64,000 nucleotides of DNA from Aurantimonas sp965217685 (GCA_965217685.1 CBDCIZ010000003.1:4340001-4404000), one strand, 5' to 3'. Shown: positions 1 through 8,832, counted from the stretch's first letter. A program made the numbers and translations. Notes: generated by a model not told the origin, from the letters alone.

Positions 1-439
1 CCGCGGTGGGGCCTGAAGCGCCCATGCGCATATCGAGCGGGCCGTCCTTCTGGAAGGAGAAGCCGCGCTCGGCCTGATCGATCTGCATCGAGGAGACGCC
101 GATATCGAGGACGACCGCGTCGACCATGCCACCCTCGGCGTGCTCATGAACGACGGCTTCGAGATCGCCGAAACGACCCTCGACCATGGTAAAGGCGTCA
201 TGCTCGGCGGCAAGCGCGCGGCCGGTGATGACGGCCGAGGGATCGCGGTCGATCGCGACGACACGGGCGCCGGCGTTCAGCATGGCGCGCGAATAACCGC
301 CGGCGCCGAAGGTGCCGTCGACGACGGTTTCGCCGGGCTGGAGGGCGAGCGCCTCCAGCACTTCGCACAAGAGCACCGGAACGTGACGAGCTGGTCCGCC
401 AACGAAGGGTTCCTCAACCCCGTCGTCGCCCGCCATCAT
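1..439 (-). CDS. rsmH: 16S rRNA (cytosine1402-N4)-methyltransferase, 5' part
   Basis: RsmH (MraW) uses S-adenosylmethionine to methylate N4 of C1402 in the 16S rRNA decoding centre. Only the first ~146 codons are in the window; the gene runs off the left edge. The N-terminus carries the family signature: a histidine/proline lead (RHVPVLL), then the SAM motif DGTFGAGGYSRA and the acidic AIDRDP strand. Two start codons stand in tandem; the first (439) forms an ATGA overlap with the mraZ stop, so the two genes are probably translationally coupled, as in the dcw cluster generally. Confidence 0.93.
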   Translation of the reverse strand, partial: MMAGDDGVEEPFVGGPARHVPVLLCEVLEALALQPGETVVDGTFGAGGYSRAMLNAGARVVAIDRDPSAVITGRALAAEHDAFTMVEGRFGDLEAVVHEHAEGGMVDAVVLDIGVSSMQIDQAERGFSFQKDGPLDMRMGASGPTA

Positions 440-903
440 TCCGGTGTTTCCCTTGAAGGCGCGCTCGTCTCGGTCTGCTGGGCGGCCAGGATGCGGGCCC
501 GCGCCTCGACGAGATACGCCTCGAATTTGGTCGGCTCCCAGAGCCGGAAGAAATGCCCTCCGCCGACGAAGGCCACCTTGTCGGTGATCCCTGTATGCAA
601 GCGGATGAAGTCGGTCATCGCGATGCGACCCTCCGCATCGAATTTCAGATACGTCCCGTCGCCATAGGTGAAGACCGACAGATCCTGGAACTTCTGGCTG
701 AGCGGCGAGACCTGATCCATCTGCCGCTCGAAGCGCTCCAGAAGGTCGGGACCGCCGACATCCATCACCGGCAGGCCGAGACTGCGCATCGCGAAGAGAT
801 CGCGGATGCCTCGCTCGGCGATCACCTGCCGGAATGGTGCCGGAACGGAAACCCGGCCCTTGGAATCGACATTGTGAATGGTGCTGGCGAAGAACCGGTC
901 CAT
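436..903 (-). CDS. mraZ: Transcriptional regulator MraZ
   Basis: MraZ is the DNA-binding first gene of the division and cell wall (dcw) cluster and represses its own operon. The 155-residue product has the expected two AbrB/SpoVT-like halves; the first starts MDRFFASTIHNVDSKGRVSVP and the second contains the conserved DAEGRIAM segment. Length is normal for the family (~150). It is followed with overlap by rsmH. A four-repeat TGGGN array lies on a likely promoter 225 bases upstream (1128-1162), which fits autoregulation. Confidence 0.95.
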   Translation of the reverse strand: MDRFFASTIHNVDSKGRVSVPAPFRQVIAERGIRDLFAMRSLGLPVMDVGGPDLLERFERQMDQVSPLSQKFQDLSVFTYGDGTYLKFDAEGRIAMTDFIRLHTGITDKVAFVGGGHFFRLWEPTKFEAYLVEARARILAAQQTETSAPSRETPE

Positions 904-1126
904 CAGCGGCCAGGAATTCCGAAATGGCCGGAAAGCCTGCCGTGGCCTGGGGTCCTGTCACGACCGGTTCGCATGCCATCCAAGCCCCCGCTTGTCCCCT
1001 GCCCCATGGACGCACGCGCCCTGCGGCGTGAATCGCAAATCTGCCATTCTCGCCGTCCTTGCTCATCGCAAAGGCCGGGCCGTCATGTCTGAAAGAGAGG
1101 GAAACGAGCCCCTCGCCTGATGGCAT

Positions 1127-1162
1127 TTGGGATAGCATGGGCACTCATGGGCGTCAATGGGA
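1127..1162 (-). promoter_or_regulatory. Candidate mraZ promoter with overlapping MraZ box
   Basis: On the plus strand TGGGA, TGGGC, TGGGC and TGGGA begin at 1128, 1138, 1148 and 1158, an exact 10-base period with 5-base spacers. This is the TGGGN direct-repeat arrangement known for MraZ binding. On the minus strand the same bases hold TTGACG (1157-1152), a 17-base spacer and TATCCC (1134-1129), a reasonable sigma70 -35/-10 pair reading towards mraZ. Repressor sites and promoter therefore coincide. The leader to the mraZ start would be about 220 bases. Confidence 0.7.
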
Positions 1163-1783
1163 AAACGGGCTACCAAGCCCCACTCCGGGCATCATGAATT
1201 CTTATGCGCAAGGGCTTAACGCCCTATTAAGATTGACGATTTGCGACCAAGGCGGATTTCGGTCCCGCCGCGTCGGTTCTGTCCTGGCAGCGGCGAAAAC
1301 CCGCGCATCTTCTGGGCTCAAGGAGCGCTCGGCCCCGACGCCGCAAGGAACTTGGTTGCCGGATCGCAATTTTTTTCTTGGCCAATCGACAAATCTTCGC
1401 CGTATTCTCTCGGACGCCGTTTCCGGCACTTGCGAGGCACGTTCTGTGGACCGACCTCGGACGCGGCGGCGGACGCCATACGCTTCAATGCGATCCATGG
1501 CGTCGGCCGGTGACTGCGCCGATGGACGTGGCCCGAACCCATCGCGACGAATGCCCGCTCGCAAAGTGGGACGGTTGCCCATGGAGCGATGGCCTTGGGG
1601 CGGTGGCTGTGATCCCACGGAACGCGGGTTCATTTGCAAGATCCCGGCTGCGAGGGTCCGACGGAGCAACATGCTCCGCAAGGCGATCGCCATGCCGCGC
1701 AGCGCAGCGCAAACGGGGCCCGATCCGCAAGGCGCGCCGGCCGGCGTGTCCGTCGAAAGGATGGATGCGTCGAAAGGATAAGT
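1163..1783. other. Intergenic stretch without a recognisable gene
   Basis: About 620 bases between the mraZ promoter and the 3' end of rnpB. Long frames exist on both strands but they look like GC-rich noise: arginine/proline-heavy, with no domain and no plausible ribosome binding site. A small hairpin (AGGGC-TTAAC-GCCCT, 1211-1225) is visible. I see nothing else I can support. Confidence 0.6.
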
Positions 1784-2217
1784 GTCAGCCGGCCTGTAAG
1801 CCGGGTTCTGTCGGCAGCTTGCGCCGCCGGGCGACCATTCCTCTGGGACGATCCTTGCGAACCGCCTCGAGCAACCCACCCGGACGACCGGCCCGGAGAA
1901 GGGCTGGCAATGCGCCTTGCGGCGCATCCCCGTGTCGTCCCTATTCGGTCTTGCTCCCGGTGGGGTTTGCCCTGCCGCTGCCGTTACCGGAAGCGCGGTG
2001 GGCTCTTACCCCACCGTTTCACCCTTACCCCGGCGAAGATCACCCCGCGCCTTGCGGGCGCGGCGACCTGAGATGCGGGGCGGTCTGTTTTCTGTGGCAC
2101 TTTCCCTGGGGTCGCCCCCGCCGGACGTTATCCGGCACCGTTTCTCCGTGGAGCCCGGACTTTCCTCCCTCGCCGTCTTTCGACGTGTGACGAGAGCGGC
2201 CGCCCAGCCGGCTGACC
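1784..2217 (-). ncRNA. rnpB: RNase P RNA, bacterial type A
   Basis: Catalytic RNA of RNase P, which trims tRNA 5' leaders. On the minus strand the conserved pieces follow in order: GAGGGAGGAAAGTCCGGGC with the ensuing CTCCACGG near the 5' side, the GGTAAGGGTGAAACGGTG region, then the AGACCGAATAGGGA segment, and at the 3' end the ACAGAACCCGGCTTACAG box. The ends GTCAGCCGGC (about 2216) and GCCGGCTGAC (about 1784) pair to form helix P1, which sets the boundaries. About 430 nt is typical of an alphaproteobacterial type A RNA. Confidence 0.95.
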
Positions 2218-2436
2218 GGCGACGAGTGTGCGCGACGGGCTTCGAAGTCAACCCATCCACCCGACGCCGCGTGTCCCGAGGGGCGATATCCAAAGCTCCT
2301 GGCGGCGCCACGGCGACAATTCGCGCGACGGGCCACGAGCCTGTCGCCACGATCCGGCCTGCGCCCTAGGTTGGAATATGAAGGGCATCGGGCGGAGCCG
2401 CCACAAGGCGCCGGCCCCGCCATTGGGAGAAAACAC

Positions 2437-3321
2437 ATGCATTTATCGAGACGCGCCGGCCTCGCGGGCATCGCGGCGCTCGCGCTTCTGACCGTACCGG
2501 CTTTGGGGCAGACATCGACCGGCTCGGGCAGTTCGTCGGGCTCCAACCAAACCCCGACCACGACCAGCGACGACAGCGCCGCCAAGCCGGCAATTCCGGC
2601 CGGCACGCCGACGCCGCAGGAGCCGGCCGCCACGGAAACGCCGAGCCAGCCGGCCGCGGCCGGCGGCGACGCCAGTGACGCGACATCGTCCGGCCAGCCC
2701 GCCGGCTCCTCGGTGACCAGCCCCGCTTCGGGTTCGCCCGACACCGGTTCTTCGGGTGCGTACGGTTCGTCCTCGTCTGGCAAGGACGGCACCGCACAGT
2801 TGCCGGAGCCCGGCAATAGGGGTGCGAGCCCAACCGAACCGCGTAATGCGGTCGGCGACAAGTTCGAGCTGCCACAGGTCGGCAAAGGCAATCAGGTCGA
2901 GATGATCGCCGGCCTGTGCGGCGTGCAGCTGAAGGGCATGACCACGGCCGCTTGCACCTGCCTTGCCGAAAAGGCGCTGACCGCGCTTTCCGATCCGCAG
3001 CGCGACTATCTGATCGCCAGCGTCGTGGCTCCCCCGGTTAGCGATCGGATGCTGAAGGACGGCCGCGTCGGCGAGGCGGATCAGAAGCTCCTGTTCGCCT
3101 TCCTCAACAAAACCTCGACCGAATGCGCCGCCTCGACCGCCGGCACGGCGCCCGCCGGCGGGGCAAACTCGGGCGGGGCAAGCTCGGGTGAGGCAACACC
3201 CGATATCGCCACGCCGCAAACGCCCGGCGGCGACGGCGACGGGGGCGGCATGTCCAACAAGGACGGCATCGATCCGAAGATGGACACGCCACCGACCGCC
3301 AAACCGAAGCCTTCTAACTGA
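2437..3321 (+). CDS. Secreted low-complexity protein of unknown function
   Basis: A 294-residue protein with a clear Sec signal peptide (MHLSRRAGLAGIAALALL..., cut near ALGQ-TS), then about 110 residues rich in Ser, Gly, Pro, Thr and Ala, then a short ordered part (about residues 145-230) with four cysteines including ACTC. The tail is again Gly/Ser/Pro-rich. The start at 2437 follows a GGGAG ribosome binding site; an in-frame ATG 66 bases earlier lacks one. I do not recognise the family. The ordered cysteine-containing centre is the likely functional part, acting in the periplasm. It converges with gor. Confidence 0.7.
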   Translation: MHLSRRAGLAGIAALALLTVPALGQTSTGSGSSSGSNQTPTTTSDDSAAKPAIPAGTPTPQEPAATETPSQPAAAGGDASDATSSGQPAGSSVTSPASGSPDTGSSGAYGSSSSGKDGTAQLPEPGNRGASPTEPRNAVGDKFELPQVGKGNQVEMIAGLCGVQLKGMTTAACTCLAEKALTALSDPQRDYLIASVVAPPVSDRMLKDGRVGEADQKLLFAFLNKTSTECAASTAGTAPAGGANSGGASSGEATPDIATPQTPGGDGDGGGMSNKDGIDPKMDTPPTAKPKPSN

Positions 3322-3373
3322 TCGGGCGGCCGATCAGCTGACATCGAAACGGCCGGCGATCCTTTCGCCGGTC
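3318..3373. terminator. Hairpins between convergent genes
   Basis: Two stems lie between the stop of the secreted protein and the stop of gor: CTGATCGG/CCGATCAG (3318-3325 with 3330-3337, 4-base loop) and CCGGCGA/TCGCCGG (within 3351-3373). Neither has a strong T-run, but a bidirectional termination role between convergent genes is plausible. Confidence 0.4.
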
Positions 3374-3450
3374 GCTTTCAACGTCGCAGCCCCAGCCGCT
3401 TCTGCCCGCAGCGATGCGCCGAACTGTCGGCGAGAGCCCGGACCTGCCGC

Positions 3451-4851
3451 TTACGCGGCGATCTTCTCGCCCTTCTTCACCCGGTAGGTCGGCTCGTACA
3501 TGGTGACGAGCTCTTCGGCCGCGCTCGGGTGCAGCGCCATGGTCGCGTCGAACTGGTCCTTGGTGACGCCGGCCTTCACCGCGATGCCGAGGGTCTGCGC
3601 CATCTCGCCGGCGTCGGGACCGATGATGTGGACACCGACGACCCTGCGGCTCAGCGCATCGACGACCAGCTTCATCATCATCTTCTCGGTTCGGCCCGAC
3701 AGGGTGTTCTTCATCGGCCGGAAGGTCGCCTTGTAGACCTCGATCTCGTCGTAGGTTTCGCAGGCCTTCGTTTCCGTGATGCCGACCGTGCCGATCTCGG
3801 GCTGCGAGAACACCGCCGTCGGGATCGTGTGATAGTCGGGTTTGGTCGGGCGGCCGCGGAATTCGCTGTCGACGAAGCACATGGCCTCGTGGATCGCGAC
3901 CGGCGTCAGCTGCACCCGGTCGGTGACGTCGCCGATCGCCCAGATATTGTCGACGGAGGTCTTCGAATAGGCGTCGACGATGATCGCGCCATTGCGGGCG
4001 AGTTCGACGCCGGCGGCTTCGCAGCCGAGATTCTCGGTGTTCGGACTGCGTCCGGTGGCCATCATCGCCTCGCCGACGACCAAGGTCTCGCCATTGGTCA
4101 GCGCGACGTCGAAGCGGCCGTCATCGCGCTGGCCGACGGATTTGAATTTGACGCCGGTCAGGATGCGGATGCCCTTTTCGGCCATCGTGACATGCAGATG
4201 CGCACGAAGATCGTCGTCGAAGCCACGCAGGATTTCCTCGCCGCGATAGACCAGCGTCACCTCGACGCCGAGGCCGTGGAAAATGTTGGCGAATTCCACC
4301 GCGATGTAGCCGCCGCCGAGGATCGCTATCGCCTTGGGCAGTTGCTTCAGATGAAACGCGGCGTTGGAATCGATGCAATGCTCGACGCCGGGCAGGTCGT
4401 TCGGCAGCGAGGGCCGACCGCCGACGGCGATCATGATCCTGTCGGCCGTGACGACACGGTCCTCCGCCAGAAGCCGGATCGTGTGCGGCCCTTCCAGCAC
4501 GGCGCGGCTGTCGAAGGGCTCGGCGCCGGCCTTGGCGACATTGGCGCGATAGGCGTTTTCGAGGCGTTCGATCTCCTTGTCCTTGTTGGCGATCAGCGTC
4601 GACCAGTCGAAGCGGGCCTCGCCGAAGCTCCAGCCGTAGCCGGCCGCGTCCTCGTAGGCTTCGGAGAATTGCGAAGCGTAGACGAAGAGCTTCTTTGGCA
4701 CGCAACCGCGGATCACGCAGGTGCCGCCGTAGCGGTATTCCTCGGCAATGCCGACCTTCCGGCCGAGCGACGCGGCCCGGCGCGCGGCGCGCACGCCGCC
4801 CGAACCGCCGCCGATGACGAAGAGGTCGTATTCGGTGCGAGGCTCGCTCAT
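3451..4851 (-). CDS. gor: Glutathione-disulfide reductase
   Basis: FAD enzyme that reduces oxidised glutathione with NADPH in the cytoplasm. The 466-residue product shows the FAD dinucleotide motif GGGSGGVRAARRA (about residues 14-26), the redox disulfide in GGTCVIRGCVPKK (Cys45/Cys50), the NADPH motif AILGGGYIAVEFAN (about 172) and the C-terminal active-site HPSAAEE. The CVIRGC variant of the disulfide loop is common in alphaproteobacterial and chloroplast enzymes. I chose the start at 4851, beginning MSEPRTEYDLF, because it sits directly before the FAD strand; the frame extends 41 codons further upstream without sense. Confidence 0.93.
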   Translation of the reverse strand: MSEPRTEYDLFVIGGGSGGVRAARRAASLGRKVGIAEEYRYGGTCVIRGCVPKKLFVYASQFSEAYEDAAGYGWSFGEARFDWSTLIANKDKEIERLENAYRANVAKAGAEPFDSRAVLEGPHTIRLLAEDRVVTADRIMIAVGGRPSLPNDLPGVEHCIDSNAAFHLKQLPKAIAILGGGYIAVEFANIFHGLGVEVTLVYRGEEILRGFDDDLRAHLHVTMAEKGIRILTGVKFKSVGQRDDGRFDVALTNGETLVVGEAMMATGRSPNTENLGCEAAGVELARNGAIIVDAYSKTSVDNIWAIGDVTDRVQLTPVAIHEAMCFVDSEFRGRPTKPDYHTIPTAVFSQPEIGTVGITETKACETYDEIEVYKATFRPMKNTLSGRTEKMMMKLVVDALSRRVVGVHIIGPDAGEMAQTLGIAVKAGVTKDQFDATMALHPSAAEELVTMYEPTYRVKKGEKIAA

Positions 4852-5091
4852 GATGTTGATCCCATCGGTCGTGAAAAATCGCCAGAGCGGCGGTGGCTCT
4901 GCAAAGCCTCGTTCAGGCGGCGAGCGGAATCGCCGGCCCGGCGCGCCCGTCCGGTCCTGCCGATGTAGGCGCAACGGCGGACAAGGAAAAGGCGGCGACC
5001 GTTTGACCCGGCGCCGCCTCGTCTCATCCGTCGAAGAACCACCTTGCGCAGAAGCGGCGAGGCTGGAGCACGAACCCGACGGCCGGGCGCC

Positions 5092-5775
5092 TTACTTGGC
5101 AGGCGCCGCTGCGCCATTCGCCGGAGCCGCAGCGCCTTCCACGGCCGCCGCGTCGCCGGGCTTGGCGCTGCCGTAGATCTCGTTCATGCCTTCCATCCCC
5201 GACTGACGCAGGTCGCGCACGATGCCGTTGCGCCATACCTCGGCCGACTGCATCATCTCGCGGGTCGCCGCCGGCCCCTGCGCCAGGAGCTTCTTGCCGG
5301 CCTCGGAAGTGTAGAACTGGGCGATCTGGTTCAGCTCGTCCTCCTTGAACATCCTGGCGTAAATCCGTGCGATCTCGTTCTCCAGGTCGCCGCGGCGCGA
5401 GGCGAACTTCAGGGCGCGATCGTCGACCATGTCGGAGATCTCGTTCTCCTTGTCGGGATTGTTCGGGATGAACTCCGATTTCACCTGGGTCGCGGCATTC
5501 GGGAGAATGTTGTCGAACTGCTCGGTCGCCGAGATCGCCTTGATGGCGGCGCGTGCGGCAGCCAGATGCGACGGCGAGATCTCCGCCTCCGGCGGGGCCG
5601 CCTGATCGGCGGGAGCCTGGCCTGCGGGTGCGGAGCCGGGCTGGTCGCTGGTCTGCGCGGCCGCCGGAGCGACGAGCGCCGTCGTTGCACCGAGCGGCAG
5701 GGCAAAGAGCGCGAGCGCCATCGTCACACCGAAAGGCAGGGTGCGAACCGGGCGCATCAGATCATCGAGGGTCAT
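5092..5775 (-). CDS. DUF2059 domain-containing secreted protein
   Basis: 227 residues with an N-terminal signal peptide (hydrophobic stretch about residues 13-40, cut near AAAQ), a Pro/Ala-rich linker, then the DUF2059 region (about 70-200), recognisable by the FYTSEAGKKLL segment that precedes a run of methionine-rich helix. The C-terminus is an Ala/Gly-rich tail. Family members are periplasmic proteins of unknown role. It lies between gor and rpiA on the same strand with gaps over 200 bases, so a separate transcript is likely. Confidence 0.82.
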   Translation of the reverse strand: MTLDDLMRPVRTLPFGVTMALALFALPLGATTALVAPAAAQTSDQPGSAPAGQAPADQAAPPEAEISPSHLAAARAAIKAISATEQFDNILPNAATQVKSEFIPNNPDKENEISDMVDDRALKFASRRGDLENEIARIYARMFKEDELNQIAQFYTSEAGKKLLAQGPAATREMMQSAEVWRNGIVRDLRQSGMEGMNEIYGSAKPGDAAAVEGAAAPANGAAAPAK

Positions 5776-5991
5776 AAGGGTCTGTCTCCGTCTGGTTCCG
5801 CGTCACGGACAATCGTGGGTGCGCGGCAGATGACTATTGGAATATGGTCGGCGCTGGCAAGGCCGTCACGGCGTTCGAGCTCCAGGCGGTCGCTCCGGCA
5901 AACGTCATGCGGCGACGAGGCGGCCGCTGGGTGGCCGAGGCGAAAGCCGCTGCGTATCCTGGCCGATCGGTTGTCCTGCCGCGGTCGCCCG

Positions 5992-6687
5992 TCAGGCGTT
6001 CAGCGTCTCGATCCCGCCCTCTCCGGCGAGGATCACATTGGTCGCGATACCGATGAAGAGTCCGTGCTCGACCACGCCGGGAACCCTGAGCAGCGCGTCG
6101 GACAGGGCTTCTGGATCGGGAATGCGGCCAAAAGATGCGTCGAGGATCAGATGCCCGCTGTCGGTGATGAAGGCGTCCCCGCCGGCGCGGCGGAGTGTCA
6201 TCTCGCCTTCCAGGCCAAGACTTGCGGCCGCCTTCTGGATCGCCAGATAGGTCGCGACCATGCCGAAGCCGTTGATCTCGATCGGCAGAGGAAAGGCGCC
6301 GAGCGTCTCGACTTTCTTGGTGTCGTCGGCGACGATGAGGACTTGCCTGGAGGCCGCCGCGACGATCTTTTCGCGCAGCAGGGCGCCGCCGCCGCCCTTG
6401 ATGAGGTTCAGCTTGCCGTCGACCTCGTCGGCACCGTCGATGGTGAGATCGAGTTCCGGCACGGTCTCCAGCGTCGCCATCGGCACGCCGAGCTGACGGC
6501 AGAGTTTTTCGGTGCGGTCGGAGGTGGCGATGCCGACGATTTCGAGTCCGGCGTCGATCCGCTCGGCGAGAACCCGCACGAAGGCCTCGGCGGTTGTGCC
6601 GGTGCCGATACCGATGTTCATGCCGTCCTCGACATGCGCCAGCGCCGCCTCGCCCGCCCGTTTCTTCAACTGCCCTGCGTCCGCCAT
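5992..6687 (-). CDS. rpiA: Ribose-5-phosphate isomerase A
   Basis: Interconverts ribose 5-phosphate and ribulose 5-phosphate in the pentose phosphate pathway. The 231-residue protein has the phosphate-binding GIGTGTTAEAF (about residues 26-36), the catalytic DGADEVD and the KGGGGALLREK lysine loop, all standard for RpiA. Length matches the family (~220-230). An AGGA-type binding site precedes the ATG at 6687. Confidence 0.95.
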   Translation of the reverse strand: MADAGQLKKRAGEAALAHVEDGMNIGIGTGTTAEAFVRVLAERIDAGLEIVGIATSDRTEKLCRQLGVPMATLETVPELDLTIDGADEVDGKLNLIKGGGGALLREKIVAAASRQVLIVADDTKKVETLGAFPLPIEINGFGMVATYLAIQKAAASLGLEGEMTLRRAGGDAFITDSGHLILDASFGRIPDPEALSDALLRVPGVVEHGLFIGIATNVILAGEGGIETLNA

Positions 6688-6960
6688 CGATTCCTCCGGT
6701 TTTCTTTTGGTTCACCCTCTAGCGGCTCGGCTTCGGCCTGTCGATGAAAGAGCGGTACTTGGCCAGAAACGCTCACGTTCGGCGGCCGCGTGAATCGTCC
6801 TGAAGACACCGGTGGTGGAAGACCGTGCCGCCTTCGTGTTATCGGCCCTTCGAGCCCAGACGCCTGCCCCTTTCGTCGCGTCGCCGCCGCACGCTTCAGG
6901 CGCATTCACGCGGTTGACCGTCTGGTCATGACGTTTGCCGGTCCCGCCCTCGGAGTGCCC

Positions 6961-7758
6961 ATGTCCCGAACCGTCCCCCCCCATGCCCCCCCCGCTGCCC
7001 CCCCCACGGCCACCGCCTTTCCGGACGATGGGTCGCAAGCGACCACTGCCAAGCGCGACCTGCCACCGCTCGCCGTCTTCGATCTCGACGGCACCTTGGT
7101 CGACACGGCGCCGGACCTTGCCGAGAGCCTCAACCATTGCCTGTCGAGCGTCGGCCTTGCGCGGCTGGAGCTCGAAATCGTCCGCCCCCATGCCGGCCAC
7201 GGCGCCAAGGCGATGCTGCGCGAGGCCTACGCGCTCGCCGGCCGCGACCTCACCGAGGTCGAGCTGGACGCGCAGGTCGAACGCTTCGTCGCCTATTACG
7301 CCGACCACATCGCGATCGGGTCGCGCCCGTTTCCCGGCGCACTCGCGGCGCTCGACCGGCTGGAGGCGGCCGGCTGGCGCCTGGCCGTCTGCACCAACAA
7401 ATACGAACGGCTCGCGGTCAAGCTGCTCGACGAACTGGGCCTTGCCCCACGCTTTGCCGCGATCTGCGGGGCCGACACCTTCGCGCGCCGCAAGCCCGAT
7501 CCGCTGCATCTCACCGAGACGATCGCCCGGGCCGGCGGGGCGGTGTCGAACGCCGTGATGATCGGCGACACGGACACCGATATCGACACCGCGATCAACG
7601 CCGGAGTTCCGTCGATCCTCGTCGCGTTCGGCTATGCGCCGGAAGCCCGCGCGCGCGACGGCGCAAGCGCGATCATCGACAGCTACGACAGGCTCGACCC
7701 CGCCTTCGCGGCCGCCCTGATCGCTGGCGGAGCCGTGCCAGACCGACCTCGGCCATAA
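6961..7758 (+). CDS. gph: Phosphoglycolate phosphatase (HAD superfamily)
   Basis: Dephosphorylates 2-phosphoglycolate. HAD motif I is FDLDGTLVDT with nucleophile Asp41, motif II is CTNK, and the MIGDTDTDI segment is motif IV. The cap domain between (AHGAKAML region) is Gph-like. The catalytic part starts only near residue 36; the preceding leader is Pro-rich and holds three runs of exactly eight C (6975-6982, 6986-6993, 6998-7005). I chose 6961 because CGGAG lies six bases upstream; 6928 is an in-frame alternative. The tract-bearing leader could permit slippage. Confidence 0.88.
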   Translation: MSRTVPPHAPPAAPPTATAFPDDGSQATTAKRDLPPLAVFDLDGTLVDTAPDLAESLNHCLSSVGLARLELEIVRPHAGHGAKAMLREAYALAGRDLTEVELDAQVERFVAYYADHIAIGSRPFPGALAALDRLEAAGWRLAVCTNKYERLAVKLLDELGLAPRFAAICGADTFARRKPDPLHLTETIARAGGAVSNAVMIGDTDTDIDTAINAGVPSILVAFGYAPEARARDGASAIIDSYDRLDPAFAAALIAGGAVPDRPRP

Positions 7759-7949
7759 CATACGGCCGAACGCGCAAGTGATGCTCCCGCGATTCGGTGG
7801 ACATCTTTGCCAAGCCTTTAAAGCAAATTCCCGCTTTCGGACGAGCCGCAGACCGACCACCGGTTACCACCGGCTCGACGGGAACAGAGGGTGATTTGCG
7901 GGAAATCGGGTCTTGCCAGCCTTCGCGCAAACCCCTACAGAGCCGGCAG

Positions 7950-8024
7950 GGGCGCGTAGCTCAGCGGGAGAGCACCTCGTTCACACCGAGGGGGTCACAG
8001 GTTCAATCCCTGTCGCGCCCACCA
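7950..8024 (+). tRNA. tRNA-Val (anticodon CAC)
   Basis: A full cloverleaf with 7-bp acceptor stem (GGGCGCG/CGCGCCC), D-arm GCTCAGC..GAGAGC, anticodon arm CCTCG-TTCACAC-CGAGG giving anticodon CAC, T-arm with GGTTCAATCC, discriminator A and an encoded CCA at 8022-8024. The patchy accessory region begins immediately downstream, a common position for integrated DNA, though I found no second copy of the tRNA 3' end in the window. Confidence 0.96.
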
Positions 8025-8039
8025 TTTAAGCCACTGAGT

Positions 8040-8222
8040 TGACTGAACGTGGGGAAAGGCTTGTCCAGAGGCATACGGACGCATCTTCGCCGCCATCTCG
8101 CCCTCGAAATACTGGTAGCCGAGATTGACGTCCAGCGAGGCGAGATAGGCCCGAAACAGGGCGATCGTCACCAGAAGAGCGGCCGCCGTGCGCACGGCGA
8201 CGATGCGAGGGGATGCGGTCAT
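8040..8222 (-). pseudogene. GNAT acetyltransferase fragment, copy 1
   Basis: From ATG at 8222 the minus strand reads MTASPRIVAVRTAA, then an ALFRAYLASLDVNLGYQ segment and a FEGEMAA motif, the usual N-terminus of a GNAT-family N-acetyltransferase. Homology stops after about 48 residues; the rest of the frame runs into the tRNA gene and makes no sense. The acetyl-CoA-binding core is absent, so this is a broken copy. A second fragment with the same N-terminus lies at 9552-9764. Confidence 0.7.
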
Positions 8223-8294
8223 GGGATATGATGAGCAAATGCCGCCCGACCCGGCAGTTCGTCTGTTTTCCCGATCGGCGCCCATTTGAAACGG
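8101..8294. repeat. Direct repeat, copy 1 (GNAT fragment and its upstream sequence)
   Basis: About 195 bases that recur at 9641-9839 in the same orientation with roughly 75-80 percent identity by eye. Shared anchors are AAACAGGGCGATCGTC, GGGGATGCGGTCATGG, GATGAGCAAATGCC and TTTTCCCGATCGGC. The copies flank the nuclease-like and DUF4160/DUF2442 genes. Confidence 0.8.
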
Positions 8295-8379
8295 AATACC
8301 GGGAAAGTGTTTCAAAGTCTGCACTAAAACCGAATTTTCAGGTGAAGGCTAAAGAAGGGCCTGGTAGCGCCTATTGGTG

Positions 8380-8832
8380 CTACAATCGTTCGTGTGGATA
8401 GTCAGTTTGATCGAGGCCACCGTGTCCGATCCGGCGCCATGCCTCTTGAAATTCGGCCTTGCGGTAATCTTTCGGCTCAAGCCAGTAAGAAAGCTTTCCT
8501 GTTGTTTGGTTCTGGTTGGTGTGGGCAGCCCCTCTGACTTCGTCCGGTTTCATGATGAATGTGATTCGAGCCTCGGAAGCAATGTCGGTGACAATCACCC
8601 ACCAATCGCCCATGACTTTTTCTAGGTTGCTTCCGAGAAAAACTGGATCGCGCTTACTGAGGGACTTGACCTGAATTCCGAGCATGCGAGTGGCATCCTC
8701 GTTGTACGTGATGAGGTCCACACATCTTGCGTTTCGGGCTGTGGGCATGACGTTCCATCCGAGTAAGCTCAACTTGAGTGCCGTATGATACATGCCGACA
8801 TTTCCAACTAGCTGCTTATTAAGTTTTGGCAT
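8380..8832 (-). CDS. Small protein with PD-(D/E)XK nuclease-like motifs
   Basis: 150 residues starting MPKLNKQLVGN. After an N-terminal helix region (GMYHTALKLSLLGWNVMPT) come an Asp in CVDLITYN and, after a turn, GIQVKSL. The spacing of Asp and Q-x-K on neighbouring strands resembles the catalytic core of the restriction-endonuclease-like fold as seen in intron-associated and orphan nucleases. That assignment is inference from the motif; I do not recognise a named family. The start at 8832 is preferred over one 20 codons upstream because homology-like sequence begins there. Base composition is more AT-rich than its neighbours, which suggests transfer. Confidence 0.6.
   Translation of the reverse strand: MPKLNKQLVGNVGMYHTALKLSLLGWNVMPTARNARCVDLITYNEDATRMLGIQVKSLSKRDPVFLGSNLEKVMGDWWVIVTDIASEARITFIMKPDEVRGAAHTNQNQTTGKLSYWLEPKDYRKAEFQEAWRRIGHGGLDQTDYPHERL

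Noticed and set aside
1202..1927. Minus-strand frame overlapping rnpB
   Set aside because: It is the RNase P RNA read as protein.
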